Of a DNA stretch of 64,000 bases, positions 45,574 to 53,913 are shown piece by piece. The translations under genes and the position numbers were made by a program. The notes under the pieces are model-generated. The model made no database searches, was not told the origin of the DNA, and saw only the letters and a list, made by a program, of their open reading frames with translations. Origin of the DNA: Mucilaginibacter achroorhodeus. GTDB lineage: Bacteria > Bacteroidota > Bacteroidia > Sphingobacteriales > Sphingobacteriaceae. The stretch lies in the NCBI RefSeq assembly GCF_007846095.1, contig NZ_VOEI01000007.1, forward strand, positions 124,001-188,000. Direction: 5' to 3'. Numbering within the stretch: the stretch's first letter is position 1; each line of letters begins with the position of its first letter.

Positions 45574-45990
45574 ATGAGCCAGTTTGATCGCCCTATACGT
45601 GTTTTAGTTGCCAAAGTAGGCCTTGACGGGCATGACCGCGGCGCTCGCATTATCGCCACATCACTACGGGATGCCGGCATGGAGGTTATCTACACCGGGC
45701 TGCGCCAAACAGCAGAAATGGTAGTGAACACGGCCTTGCAGGAGGACGTTGACGCCATTGGCATCAGCATATTATCCGGCGCGCACATGACGGTTTTCCC
45801 AAAAGTGCTGGCGCTGATGAAAGAAAAGCAAATGGACGACGTTTTACTTACAGGCGGCGGTATTATCCCGGCCGACGATATGGCCGAATTGAAAAAAATG
45901 GGTGCAGGGGAACTTTTTCCGCCTGGTACCAGCACGCATGACATCGTAAAATATATTACCGAATGGGTGCATACTCATCGTAATTTTTAA
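45574..45990 (+). CDS. Stand-alone cobalamin-binding domain protein (methylmalonyl-CoA mutase C-terminal type)
   Basis: 138 residues, equal to just the B12-binding domain of methylmalonyl-CoA mutase. The DxHxxG motif is D18-G-H20-D-R-G23 in KVGLDGHDRGAR; further ISILSGAHM and LLTGGGIIP, which contact the nucleotide loop. No catalytic TIM barrel is fused or nearby. It may be the small partner of a mutase encoded elsewhere or a B12-dependent sensor. An enoyl-CoA hydratase gene follows after 14 bp. Confidence 0.9.
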   Translation: MSQFDRPIRVLVAKVGLDGHDRGARIIATSLRDAGMEVIYTGLRQTAEMVVNTALQEDVDAIGISILSGAHMTVFPKVLALMKEKQMDDVLLTGGGIIPADDMAELKKMGAGELFPPGTSTHDIVKYITEWVHTHRNF

Positions 45991-46004
45991 GAATAAACAT
46001 CACC

Positions 46005-46778
46005 ATGGAATTTGAGCATATCAAAGTTGAGACGATTGGTCGCTTACAATATATTACTATTGACAGGGAGAAAAAGCTAAATGCCCTAAACCGCTTTACA
46101 CTTGCCGAGCTGCATGACGCATTTACTGCGGCTTTTAAGGACCCGGCCGTAGGCGGAATAATACTAACCGGTAAAGGTACCAAGGCTTTTGTGGCCGGTG
46201 CAGACATTGTTGAGTTTGATGGTTTGGGTTATGAGGGAGGCAAGGAAATAGCACAACGCGGCCAAAGCACTGTATTTGATATAATAGCAAATGGTAATAA
46301 GCCGGTGATAGCAGCAGTAAATGGCTTTGCACTTGGCGGCGGCTTAGAATTGGCTATGGCCTGCCATATCCGCATAGCTTCTGAGAACGCAAAAATGGGC
46401 TTGCCAGAAGTTACGTTAGGTTTAATACCAGGCTATGGAGGCACACAGCGACTTACGCAATTGGTTGGCCGCGGCAAGGCTTTAGAAATGATTATGACCG
46501 CAGATATGATAAGCGCTGCCGAAGCGTTACAATTGGGCCTGGTAAACCATGTTGTTTTTGCAGACGATCTTATACCAAAGGCAGAAGAAATAATAAACAA
46601 AATTCTTACCCGTTCGCCGATGGCTGTGGCAGCGGCTATAAGAGCCGTTAACGCCGGGCTGGTTGATCCTGGTAAGGGTTATAGTACCGAAATAGAAGAA
46701 TTTGGAAAGTGCTTTGGTACGCCGGATTTTATTGAAGGCGTATCAGCTTTTATGGAAAAACGCCAGCCAAATTTTTAA
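46005..46778 (+). CDS. Enoyl-CoA hydratase/isomerase (crotonase) family protein
   Basis: 257 residues, crotonase fold. CoA/oxyanion motifs AGADIVEFD and GFALGGGLELAMACH, and the second catalytic Glu in GLPEVTLGLIPGYGGTQRL; both acidic residues of true hydratases are present. Likely adds water across 2-enoyl-CoA in fatty-acid or branched-chain degradation. Pairing with the B12-binding protein suggests a role in propionyl/methylmalonyl or related acyl-CoA metabolism; this is inference. Confidence 0.9.
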   Translation: MEFEHIKVETIGRLQYITIDREKKLNALNRFTLAELHDAFTAAFKDPAVGGIILTGKGTKAFVAGADIVEFDGLGYEGGKEIAQRGQSTVFDIIANGNKPVIAAVNGFALGGGLELAMACHIRIASENAKMGLPEVTLGLIPGYGGTQRLTQLVGRGKALEMIMTADMISAAEALQLGLVNHVVFADDLIPKAEEIINKILTRSPMAVAAAIRAVNAGLVDPGKGYSTEIEEFGKCFGTPDFIEGVSAFMEKRQPNF

Positions 46779-46795
46779 TACCCAGCGCGATTGAT

Positions 46796-47305
46796 CTAAG
46801 CGCGCTTTTGAAAGCTGATCCTGTTTAGGCCAGAGCTGACCCTTTGTTGAACGGACGTTAAGGCATTGCCCGTTGCATATATAATGCCGCCAACTAACAG
46901 TCCCTTTAAAACAAGATACCCTAAATAAGTAGCGAGCACTGCGTCATTTCTACCGCCATAAAATCCATTAGCATATAATGCAGTAAGTTCAAAAAACCAG
47001 CTCAAGTTTATTAAAAGCGATATGGATAGCAGTACATATTTATTGCGTCCCTGGTTTTTATTGATCAGGAGCAGCGGAAGTATAGTGCTTGAGAAGAGTT
47101 TGATATAAAAGGCCCACCAATAATGGTCGTTCGCCTGCTCAGAAAAGCTGATTATCTCGGCAGAGCTGAAATGCCCAATCGCTATCTCGCAAATATTCAG
47201 TACTGCGTAACTTACAATTACCCATCTGATGATCTCTAAAGCCTTCCTGTTGTCAGTATTAAACAGCTTTCCGGCTAATATTACCGATATGATAGTTACG
47301 CACAT
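46796..47305 (-). CDS. Unrecognised multi-spanning membrane protein
   Basis: 169 residues with about four hydrophobic segments (IISVILAGKLF, WVIVSYAVLNICEIAIG, LLSISLLINLSWFFELTALYA-like, YLVLKGLLVGGIIYA). The first segment seems cut short at the ATG; upstream codons (to the in-frame TAG) continue a hydrophobic stretch but contain no ATG, GTG or TTG. AGGGGA just before the ATG is a plausible ribosome site. No family recognised. Ends convergently with the hydratase gene. Confidence 0.55.
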   Translation of the reverse strand: MCVTIISVILAGKLFNTDNRKALEIIRWVIVSYAVLNICEIAIGHFSSAEIISFSEQANDHYWWAFYIKLFSSTILPLLLINKNQGRNKYVLLSISLLINLSWFFELTALYANGFYGGRNDAVLATYLGYLVLKGLLVGGIIYATGNALTSVQQRVSSGLNRISFQKRA

Positions 47306-47677
47306 TCCCCTTATCAGGAGATCACTAAAAAAGATGGATAAGCGTGTAAACTATCTGCATGTTTAAATTTACTAATAATTAGCAAGCACTCAACATCTAT
47401 TTTAAATTGATGCTAACATCTTAATGTTAAGGAAATGTTATTAAAAATAGGCGATATCACCTTCCAATTTTAAACCTCAAAACTTATAAATCGCTGTTTT
47501 TCATCTTATTTTCACCGATTTCTGACACTCGTTTGACTATTTATACCCAATGGTCAAAATTAATTTATTGTTAATCAATCGATTGAATATTCGTGACAAT
47601 AGGATGAAAATTCGAATGCTATTTGGTGCTTTACTTTGCCTCGTGCTAATGAAAAACAGCACACATTTAAATTAAAT
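47306..47677. other. AT-rich spacer without a gene (372 bp)
   Basis: No convincing coding frame. It holds taacat..atgtta at ~47409-47427 and the palindrome tcaatcgattga near 47576-47587; these could be regulatory sites of the outer-membrane protein gene that follows. No standard TTTG..TAnnTTTG pair was found; a weak TACTTTG lies near 47632. Confidence 0.5.
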
Positions 47678-48250
47678 ATGACCATGAAAAGTACATTAAA
47701 AATCGCAGCATTAGTTTTAGCATTTGCAGGTTTATCATACTCTGCCAAAGCACAAACTACAACAACAACTACTACTACAAATAATGGCGTTCGTTACAGC
47801 ATCGGCGTTGAAACAGGCGTACCTATTGGCAATTTCAAAGACAGTCACAAATGGAACCTTGGCGGTTCGGTACAGGCTGATATCCCTGTAGCTCAACAAT
47901 TATTTGTCACTGTTAACGCAGGCTTCAACAACTTCTTTGGCAAAACAATTGCAGGCGTTGATGTTCCTAACGTTCAGTTGATCCCGGTTAAAGCAGGTCT
48001 TAAATTCTTCCCGGTACAAAACTTCTACATCCAGGGTGAAGCAGGTGCAGCTTTCTTGTTGAACAAAGATTTCTACAATGACAAATCAACTGCATTTGTA
48101 TGGGCTCCGCAAATCGGTGTTCAATTCCCGGTTAGTGCAAGTGGTAACTTTATTGATGCGGGTATCCGTTATGAATCAACCAGCAACTACGTAAGCAACT
48201 TTGATAGCAAAGTTAAATTCTTAGGCTTACGTTTAGCTTACGGCTTCTAA
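47678..48250 (+). CDS. Small outer-membrane beta-barrel protein
   Basis: 190 residues from ATG 47678 (another in-frame ATG two codons on). Signal peptide ending SYSAKA, then QTTTTTTTT: a threonine run at the mature N-terminus. Barrel-like strands follow (RYSIGVETGVPIG, LFVTVNAGFNNFFG, FYIQGEAGAAFLL) and it ends RLAYGF with terminal Phe. OmpX/OprF-like size. Preceded by a 372-bp AT-rich gap and closed by a strong terminator, so it may be highly expressed. Confidence 0.85.
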   Translation: MTMKSTLKIAALVLAFAGLSYSAKAQTTTTTTTTNNGVRYSIGVETGVPIGNFKDSHKWNLGGSVQADIPVAQQLFVTVNAGFNNFFGKTIAGVDVPNVQLIPVKAGLKFFPVQNFYIQGEAGAAFLLNKDFYNDKSTAFVWAPQIGVQFPVSASGNFIDAGIRYESTSNYVSNFDSKVKFLGLRLAYGF

Positions 48251-48287
48251 GCAAGATAAAAACCTACAAAAAACAACAATTGAATAA

Positions 48288-48318
48288 AAAAGGGAGACTT
48301 TAACAGTCTCCCTTTTTT
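48288..48318 (+). terminator. Terminator of the outer-membrane protein gene
   Basis: aaaagggagact / agtctccctttt, 12-bp perfect stem with 5-nt loop and T-run. Confidence 0.9.
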
Positions 48319-48431
48319 ATTTAGCGGCAAATTTTGTCTATAATTAAGCAAATAACAATATTTCTGATAATTTAGCGATTGTTTGCGGCATAAGCATGCA
48401 AACTACATTTACCGCCCCCAGATAGTACTGT

Positions 48432-49868
48432 ATGAAGAAAATTCTCATCATTGACGATGAAGTGAACGTAGGGTTGTTGCTTTCAAAGTTTTTAACCCGC
48501 AATGGCTTCGAAGTGAGCACTGCAGCCAACGGCAGCGCAGGGATGGAATGCCTTAAGAAGGAAGAGTATGACCTTGTTCTTTGTGATTTCAGGCTGGAAG
48601 ATACCGATGGCCGCGAAATGCTGAAAAGCATCAAGTCACTTTACCCCAAAACCGGCGTAATTATTATAACAGGCTATTCTGATATTAAAATGGCGGTTGA
48701 ACTGATAAAGATGGGGGCGTATGATTATATCACCAAGCCACTTTATCCGGATGAGATTTTAAACACTATCACCAAGGCCATTGAAACCCAATACGCCTTA
48801 CAGGAAATTGCGGCAAATGATTATAGCACACCTGCTAAAGTCACCAGTTCAAAAGAGATCAAAAAGCAGATCTTAACCGGCGAATTTGTGGTGGGTACCA
48901 GCAAAGCTTCAAAAGAGCTTTACAGGCAAATTGAGCTGGTTTCTCCAACAAATTACAGCGTTATCATCCTGGGCGAAAGCGGCACCGGTAAAGAATCGGT
49001 TGCTAAAAGTATACACATGAACAGCCAGCGGGCCAACCAACCCTTTGTGGCTATGGACTGCGGATCACTAACAAAAGAACTGGCTGCAAGTGAATTTTTT
49101 GGTCATGAAAAGGGATCTTTCACAGGCGCGTTGTATACCAAAATAGGCCATTTTGAAATGGCTAATGGCGGTACGCTTTTTTTGGATGAGGTAGGTAATC
49201 TTTCTTACGAGATACAGGCTGCTTTATTACGAACCGTACAGGAACGCAAAGTAAAACGCATAGGCAGCACCAAAGAGATAGACCTCGATGTACGTATCAT
49301 TATAGCTACCAATGAAAACCTGCAGGAAGGCATAAATAAAGGCCGTTTCCGCGAGGACCTTTATCACCGCTTTAACGAGTTCAGCATTTACATGCCGCCG
49401 TTGCGGGAGCGTGGCAACGATATTATGATGCTGGCGGAACATTTCTTAAAAGTGGCCAACCAGGAGCTTGACCGAAACGTGAGCAGCTTCTCGCCTGATG
49501 TGATTGATTGTTTTATGAACTATCGCTGGCAAGGTAACATCCGTGAGTTAAAGAACGTAGTGAGGCGGGCAACTTTGCTTACAGAGGGTAATGAGATTAC
49601 CATGAAAGTGTTGCCTTTAGAGATATCCAACTACAGGGTATCAGGTTTCGAACCGGCAATGTCGTCGTCTTCAGCATCAGCTATTTCAGCCGGTAGCGAT
49701 GCAAAAGAACCAAAGCACGATCTTAAAAATGCCGCTCTTGGGGCCGAGCATGAAACTATTTTAAGAGTATTACGCGAAGTTAATTTCAATAAAACTAAAG
49801 CTGCCGAGATATTGAATATTGATCGCAAAACGCTATATAATAAGATGAAAGCCATTAATCTGAAATAG
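48432..49868 (+). CDS. Sigma-54-dependent NtrC-family response regulator
   Basis: 478 residues: receiver 1-~120 with D9 and phosphoacceptor D52 (LCDFRLED); AAA+ domain ~150-390 with Walker A GESGTGKE (181-188), GSFTGA loop at 228-233 (Ser for the usual Ala) and Walker B TLFLDE; Fis-type HTH at the end (NKTKAAEILNIDRKTLYNKMK). Activates RpoN promoters. No full histidine kinase is adjacent; a 69-residue histidine-box protein follows after 1 bp. Upstream, TTTG (48382-48385), 18 nt, TACATTTA form a near-consensus promoter. Confidence 0.94.
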   Translation: MKKILIIDDEVNVGLLLSKFLTRNGFEVSTAANGSAGMECLKKEEYDLVLCDFRLEDTDGREMLKSIKSLYPKTGVIIITGYSDIKMAVELIKMGAYDYITKPLYPDEILNTITKAIETQYALQEIAANDYSTPAKVTSSKEIKKQILTGEFVVGTSKASKELYRQIELVSPTNYSVIILGESGTGKESVAKSIHMNSQRANQPFVAMDCGSLTKELAASEFFGHEKGSFTGALYTKIGHFEMANGGTLFLDEVGNLSYEIQAALLRTVQERKVKRIGSTKEIDLDVRIIIATNENLQEGINKGRFREDLYHRFNEFSIYMPPLRERGNDIMMLAEHFLKVANQELDRNVSSFSPDVIDCFMNYRWQGNIRELKNVVRRATLLTEGNEITMKVLPLEISNYRVSGFEPAMSSSSASAISAGSDAKEPKHDLKNAALGAEHETILRVLREVNFNKTKAAEILNIDRKTLYNKMKAINLK

Positions 49869-49869
49869 A

Positions 49870-50079
49870 ATGGCGACAGAGGAGCAACAAAGCCTACAGG
49901 GCGACGGCGATTTTTTAAAGCTAAGGCACGATATACGTAACCAGCTATCCAACATACAATTGGCGTTAGCCGGGCTTGAGTTTGAGTGCGACCAAACCAA
50001 TGAGGACCTTGCCCTTTATTTAAGCAGCATTGCAGAGTCTGCCAAAAGGATCGACAAGCTATTGGCCGATCACAAATAA
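49870..50079 (+). CDS. Tiny lone DHp-like (histidine-kinase dimerisation) protein
   Basis: 69 residues, starting 1 bp after the regulator's stop. KLRHDIRNQLSNIQLALAGLE reads like the H-box helix of a histidine kinase or Spo0B (H20 as possible phospho-site; split: KLRHDIRNQLSN, then IQLALAGLE), and LALYLSSIAESAKRIDKLL like the second DHp helix. No ATPase domain follows; a terminator stands 10 bp downstream, so the gene is complete in this form. Could be a phosphotransfer or docking protein for the sigma-54 regulator. Assignment rests on motif resemblance. Confidence 0.6.
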   Translation: MATEEQQSLQGDGDFLKLRHDIRNQLSNIQLALAGLEFECDQTNEDLALYLSSIAESAKRIDKLLADHK

Positions 50080-50088
50080 TATTAACAC

Positions 50089-50116
50089 AAAGCGCTAAAC
50101 TTTTCGGCGCTTTTTT
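50089..50116 (+). terminator. Terminator after the sigma-54 regulator unit
   Basis: aaagcgc / gcgcttt stem with an 11-nt loop and T-run. Confidence 0.75.
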
Positions 50117-50155
50117 GTTTTATAGCAAACACTAAACTTTACGGTGTAACGGGCC

Positions 50156-51202
50156 ATGTCCATTTTCAATTATAAGCAGCGTAACAATATTATACTGGTA
50201 AGCATAATTGTGCTTGGCTGTTTCTTGCTATACGCATTAACCGAACTTTTCAGCTCGATACTTGGGGCCATTGTACTATTCACCATTTTCAGGCCTTTCT
50301 ATTTATGGATGGTTGAGCGGCGCAGGTTTAACCGCGCGCTGGCAGCAACCATTATCATTGTATTATCCTTACTGGTTATCGTGATACCGTTCCTGTTCAT
50401 CAGTATCATGGTTATCGGCAAAATATCCAGCATTAACAGGGAAACAATACCAATTGATAAGTGGACACAAAAGATAGACGCATTTACGGCGACCAACCTG
50501 GGCCAACCGCACTTTGCAGAAAATACACTGCAAAAGCTTGGAGCATACGCTGCCGACCTTTTCCCCTCGTTGTTAAGCAGTGCTGCCAGCATTGTACTTA
50601 CTTTGTTGGTGATGTACTTTCTGTTATATTTTATGTTTGTGCAAATGCGCGAGTTTGAAATTGGCTTGTTAAAATATGCACCCTTTCGTGAGCAGCATGC
50701 TTTAAAGTTTGCTACAGAACTGCGTAATTCCACCTACTCAAATGTGTTAGGCCAGGGCATTATAGCCATTGTACAGGGCGCGCTGCTCGCTAACGGTTTC
50801 TGGCTTGCCAAAATACCTGATCCTATTTTCTGGGGTATAATCGGTGCGTTTATTTCGTTTCTCCCTGTTGTGGGTGCGCCTACATTATGTATCCCCGCAT
50901 CTATCATCCTGTATGCCAATGGCGATAAGTGGCAGGGCGTGGCCTTGCTGCTATATGGCATCCTTTTCATCGGTAATGTGGATAACGTGCTACGCCTTAT
51001 CATTAACCGCCGCATAGGTAATACGCACCCTATCATAACCGTTATTGGGGTGTTTATAGGTTTGCCTTTATTTGGTATACTTGGGTTAGTTTTTGGCCCG
51101 GTATTGTTATCATATTTCCTATTATTGTTAGAGATATATGAAACCAACAGGATGGCCGCAGACAGATTAGAGCGCATACGCGTTGGGCCTGATGCGCCTT
51201 AA
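50156..51202 (+). CDS. AI-2E family transporter
   Basis: 348 residues, 7-8 hydrophobic segments; family features are the long extramembrane stretch ~100-140 and the GIIGAFISFLPVVGAPT and GLPLFGILGLVFGPVLLSY elements. Members export various small molecules or ions; a link to autoinducer 2 cannot be assumed. Alone in its unit; the YtxH trio follows after 68 bp. Confidence 0.88.
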   Translation: MSIFNYKQRNNIILVSIIVLGCFLLYALTELFSSILGAIVLFTIFRPFYLWMVERRRFNRALAATIIIVLSLLVIVIPFLFISIMVIGKISSINRETIPIDKWTQKIDAFTATNLGQPHFAENTLQKLGAYAADLFPSLLSSAASIVLTLLVMYFLLYFMFVQMREFEIGLLKYAPFREQHALKFATELRNSTYSNVLGQGIIAIVQGALLANGFWLAKIPDPIFWGIIGAFISFLPVVGAPTLCIPASIILYANGDKWQGVALLLYGILFIGNVDNVLRLIINRRIGNTHPIITVIGVFIGLPLFGILGLVFGPVLLSYFLLLLEIYETNRMAADRLERIRVGPDAP

Positions 51203-51270
51203 GTGGCTGCCAAAAGACACTTATTTAATAATTAATAAAACAAATACTCAACTTAAAAATTTATACAATT

Positions 51271-51537
51271 ATGAACGATAACGCAAAAGTGGCAGTTGCC
51301 CTGCTTGCCGGATTAGCCGCAGGCGCAGCATTAGGGATTTTATTTGCCCCTGACAGAGGTTCTGAAACCCGCGATAAACTATCTGAATCATTGGCTAACC
51401 TTGGCGATTCTATCAAGGAGACCGCCGCTGCAGAAATTGACAAACTTGTTGGCATGAAAGACAAGGTTGTAGAAAATATAATGAACAAAGTAAAGGGTGC
51501 TGAAGAAGAGTACCAGGACGATCTGGAACACGCATAA
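51271..51537 (+). CDS. YtxH domain protein
   Basis: 88 residues. N-terminal glycine/alanine-rich membrane segment (VALLAGLAAGAALGILFAP) followed by DRGSETRDKL and an amphipathic helical tail, as in YtxH proteins linked to general stress. First gene of a trio with the holin-like protein (42 bp later) and an unknown protein; the trio is recurrent in this phylum to my knowledge. Function unknown. Confidence 0.88.
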   Translation: MNDNAKVAVALLAGLAAGAALGILFAPDRGSETRDKLSESLANLGDSIKETAAAEIDKLVGMKDKVVENIMNKVKGAEEEYQDDLEHA

Positions 51538-51579
51538 TTAACCCCTGTGGCCAATACCACCAGGAGCTAAACAAAAACC

Positions 51580-51933
51580 ATGGAACAAGCTAAAGAAAAA
51601 GAACAACACGAGCCGGTACGCCCTATAATTGACCAGTTAAAGGAGTATGCCGAAACCCGTTTTAAACTGATCAAATACGAGGTGATCGAGCGCAGCACTT
51701 CAATAGTTGCTGACATTATTACTGATATTGTGATCATCATACTTTGGTTGCTCGCTTTCCTTTTCCTGAGCTTTACACTTGCATTGTGGGTTAGCGACCT
51801 GTTGCATTCATACTGGCAAGGCTTTGGTTGTGTAACTGCGTTTTATGCCTTGCTGGCATTTATAATTATGGCGGCCAAGCGCACATTCGAGCGTCCGCTT
51901 ATTAACATTATGGTTAGGAAGCTATTTAAGTAA
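51580..51933 (+). CDS. Phage-holin-superfamily-III-like (DUF1469) membrane protein
   Basis: 117 residues with two membrane segments (IVIIILWLLAFLFLSFTLALW and GFGCVTAFYALLAFIIMAA) and charged ends. Fits the small two-helix family annotated as phage holin family protein, but nothing phage-related is near; a chromosomal stress or envelope role with YtxH is more likely. Next gene starts after 4 bp. Confidence 0.75.
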   Translation: MEQAKEKEQHEPVRPIIDQLKEYAETRFKLIKYEVIERSTSIVADIITDIVIIILWLLAFLFLSFTLALWVSDLLHSYWQGFGCVTAFYALLAFIIMAAKRTFERPLINIMVRKLFK

Positions 51934-51937
51934 GCGC

Positions 51938-52390
51938 ATGGAAACACCTATCAGAGACATACAAGAATTAAAAAGCGAAATAGCGCGCTTAAAAAACCTG
52001 GAAGTAATACAAAGCGGAGCTTTAAAAGCGCGCTTCTCCGGCCCGGGAGCAATATTTTCAACCGTGCTATCATTATTTCCGGGCACATCATCAACTATTG
52101 ATGGGGTAAAAAGCGCAGGTTTTTTTAAGCAGGATTTCCTGGGGCTTATATCAAGGTTCCTGTTGCCATTAACGCTTAACAAAACCTTGTTCCGCAAATC
52201 AAACTTCATTGTTAAAACCATAGTAGGCATTTTATCACAAAAAGCTTCGGGTTATATCAATGAGGAGTCGGTAACAAGTGTTTGGGATAAAGCAAAGGGC
52301 ATTTTTAATAACCTGTTTAAAAAGAAAGAAAAACCTGTAAAAGTTAAAGTTGAGGTGATCAAACCGCAACCAATACTTCCGCAGGTGTAA
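51938..52390 (+). CDS. Unrecognised protein of the YtxH/holin-like trio
   Basis: 150 residues. Helical N-terminus (IQELKSEIARLKNLE), a Gly/Ser/Phe-rich middle (SGPGAIFSTVLSLFPGTSST), hydrophobic patches around 75-105, and a basic Lys/Pro/Val tail (KKKEKPVKVKVEVIKPQPILPQV type, split here for length). No family recognised. Four bp after the holin-like gene, before a terminator. Confidence 0.6.
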   Translation: METPIRDIQELKSEIARLKNLEVIQSGALKARFSGPGAIFSTVLSLFPGTSSTIDGVKSAGFFKQDFLGLISRFLLPLTLNKTLFRKSNFIVKTIVGILSQKASGYINEESVTSVWDKAKGIFNNLFKKKEKPVKVKVEVIKPQPILPQV

Positions 52391-52421
52391 GATACCGGTC
52401 CTGTTGCGAAACACAACCGTG

Positions 52422-52460
52422 AAAGGGATAAGCGCCATGCGTTTATCCCTTTAGCTTTTT
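52422..52460 (+). terminator. Terminator after the YtxH trio
   Basis: aaagggataagcgc / gcgtttatcccttt with loop cat and one G-T pair, then agcttttt. Confidence 0.88.
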
Positions 52461-52509
52461 AAGGAACTTGTGTAAGTATGGCTTCGTCCTTCTTTCTCCC
52501 AAATTTCAT

Positions 52510-52517
52510 TATTTTTG
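52510..52517 (+). promoter_or_regulatory. Candidate -7 box of trmB
   Basis: TATTTTTG, 7 nt before the ATG; predicts a near-leaderless transcript. No TTTG at -33. Confidence 0.5.
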
Positions 52518-52524
52518 CAGCCTG

Positions 52525-53172
52525 ATGGGAAAAGACAAATTAAGGCGTTTTGCTGAAATTGAAACGTTTGATAACGTGGTACAACTGGAGGCCGGGCAAC
52601 CTTACAAAGGTAAGTGGGCCATTGATTTCTTTAAGAATGAAAACCCGGTAGTACTTGAGCTGGCCTGTGGCAAAGGAGAATACACGGTTAACCTTGCCCA
52701 AATGTTCCCACAGAAAAATTTTATTGGTATTGACTATAAAGGCAACCGAATTTGGCGCGGTGCTAAAACAGCCATTGAAGACGGTGTGCCCAACGTGGGC
52801 TTTCTGCGCATACAAATAGAAAACCTTTTAGATTATTTTGCTCCTGGAGAAGTGGATGAAATATGGATCACCTTCCCCGATCCGCAGCCCCAGCTAAGCA
52901 GAGAAAAAAAGCGCTTAACATTTCCCCGTTTCCTGGAAAAATATAAGGAATTGTTGAAACCCGGCGGCTTTGTTAACCTTAAAACAGACAACGACGGCTT
53001 GCACGCTTACACGGTAGAAAAGATACTGGAATTGGGACTGAATATTGCGGCGAGAACAGAAGACCTTTATCATTCTCCATATGCTGATGAAGTGCTTTCT
53101 ATAAAAACCTACTACGAGAAGAAATACCTGGCAAGCAATAAGAATATCAACTACGTTAAATTCTCTTTTTAA
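52525..53172 (+). CDS. trmB: tRNA (guanine-N7)-methyltransferase TrmB
   Basis: 215 residues from ATG 52525 (the open frame reaches 52468 through the promoter box). Methylates G46 of tRNA with SAM. Motif I VLELACGKGEYT, FIGIDYKGNRI, and the TrmB signature ITFPDPQP; ends SYETKYL-like KTYYEKKYL. The alkyltransferase-like gene follows after 1 bp, so a two-gene unit. Confidence 0.94.
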   Translation: MGKDKLRRFAEIETFDNVVQLEAGQPYKGKWAIDFFKNENPVVLELACGKGEYTVNLAQMFPQKNFIGIDYKGNRIWRGAKTAIEDGVPNVGFLRIQIENLLDYFAPGEVDEIWITFPDPQPQLSREKKRLTFPRFLEKYKELLKPGGFVNLKTDNDGLHAYTVEKILELGLNIAARTEDLYHSPYADEVLSIKTYYEKKYLASNKNINYVKFSF

Positions 53173-53173
53173 C

Positions 53174-53509
53174 ATGGCAGAGGACTACAACTTTTACGAC
53201 AACGTTTATGATGTGGTTCGCCAGATACCTAAAGGGAGAGTAACCTCATACGGAGCTATCGCCTCCTATCTTGGCGCAAAAAGATCATCGAGGGTTGTTG
53301 GCTATGCCATGCAGGTAGCCGGTTCGGCAAACCCACCTGTACCGGCGCACCGGGTTGTAAACAGGAGTGGTCTTTTAACAGGCAAATTCCATTTTGGCGG
53401 CAATACTATGCAGGATCTGCTGGAAAGCGAAGGCGTGGAAGTAAAAGAAGACCAGGTGCAAAATTTTAAAGCACTATTTTGGGATCCGGCTATAGAATTG
53501 GAGCTTTAA
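53174..53509 (+). CDS. Alkyltransferase-like protein (ATL, MGMT fold without Cys)
   Basis: 111 residues equal to the DNA-binding domain of O6-alkylguanine transferases. The active-site PCHR is replaced by PAHR at 57-60 (PVPAHRVVN), so it cannot accept alkyl groups. ATL proteins bind alkylated guanine and hand it to nucleotide-excision repair; known members often have Trp at this position (PWHR), here Ala. Typical start YDVVRQIPKGRVTSYGAIA. Cotranscribed with trmB; its end overlaps a convergent gene by 20 bp. Confidence 0.88.
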   Translation: MAEDYNFYDNVYDVVRQIPKGRVTSYGAIASYLGAKRSSRVVGYAMQVAGSANPPVPAHRVVNRSGLLTGKFHFGGNTMQDLLESEGVEVKEDQVQNFKALFWDPAIELEL

Positions 53510-53861
53510 CTCCATCCCTGCTTTTATCATAGTCAGAAAACACTACTACGATAAACCAAAAGATCCCCAAGCCAAGATAATATCCCCGGGCGCGCTCATC
53601 ATATTTAAAGATCGTGAAAGCGGCAACTACCATCCCAACACAAAGCAATAGCTCTATGATACCATGTACTTTTAATGGTATAGCCCTAAACATGCCGAAG
53701 CTATAATTGGTAACAATTGTGAGCAACATCTGCACCACCGCCAAAGTGTAAACCTGCGCACTGGTTTCGCTGGTCATGCTGAATGCCACTGGCGACATGA
53801 ACAGGAAAATGATGAGCATATAGTCAATAATGCCGTGTAATTTGGGGGATATCAACTTCAT
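53490..53861 (-). CDS. SPW-repeat-like four-helix membrane protein
   Basis: 123 residues with four hydrophobic helices in two halves (PKLHGIIDYMLIIFLFMSP and PLKVHGIIELLLCVGMVVA share HGII), indicating an internal repeat. Resembles small SPW-type membrane proteins. Function unknown. Overlaps the ATL gene by 20 bp tail to tail. Confidence 0.65.
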   Translation of the reverse strand: MKLISPKLHGIIDYMLIIFLFMSPVAFSMTSETSAQVYTLAVVQMLLTIVTNYSFGMFRAIPLKVHGIIELLLCVGMVVAAFTIFKYDERARGYYLGLGIFWFIVVVFSDYDKSRDGVKAPIL

Positions 53862-53913
53862 TGTACGCGTTTTGCATACATACGCAGAAATCAGGCCATG
53901 CAGATTGTATTAC

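Noticed and set aside
51580..51933. Prophage remnant because of the holin-like protein
   Set aside because: No integrase, capsid, tail or lysin genes nearby; the neighbour is YtxH, a chromosomal stress family.
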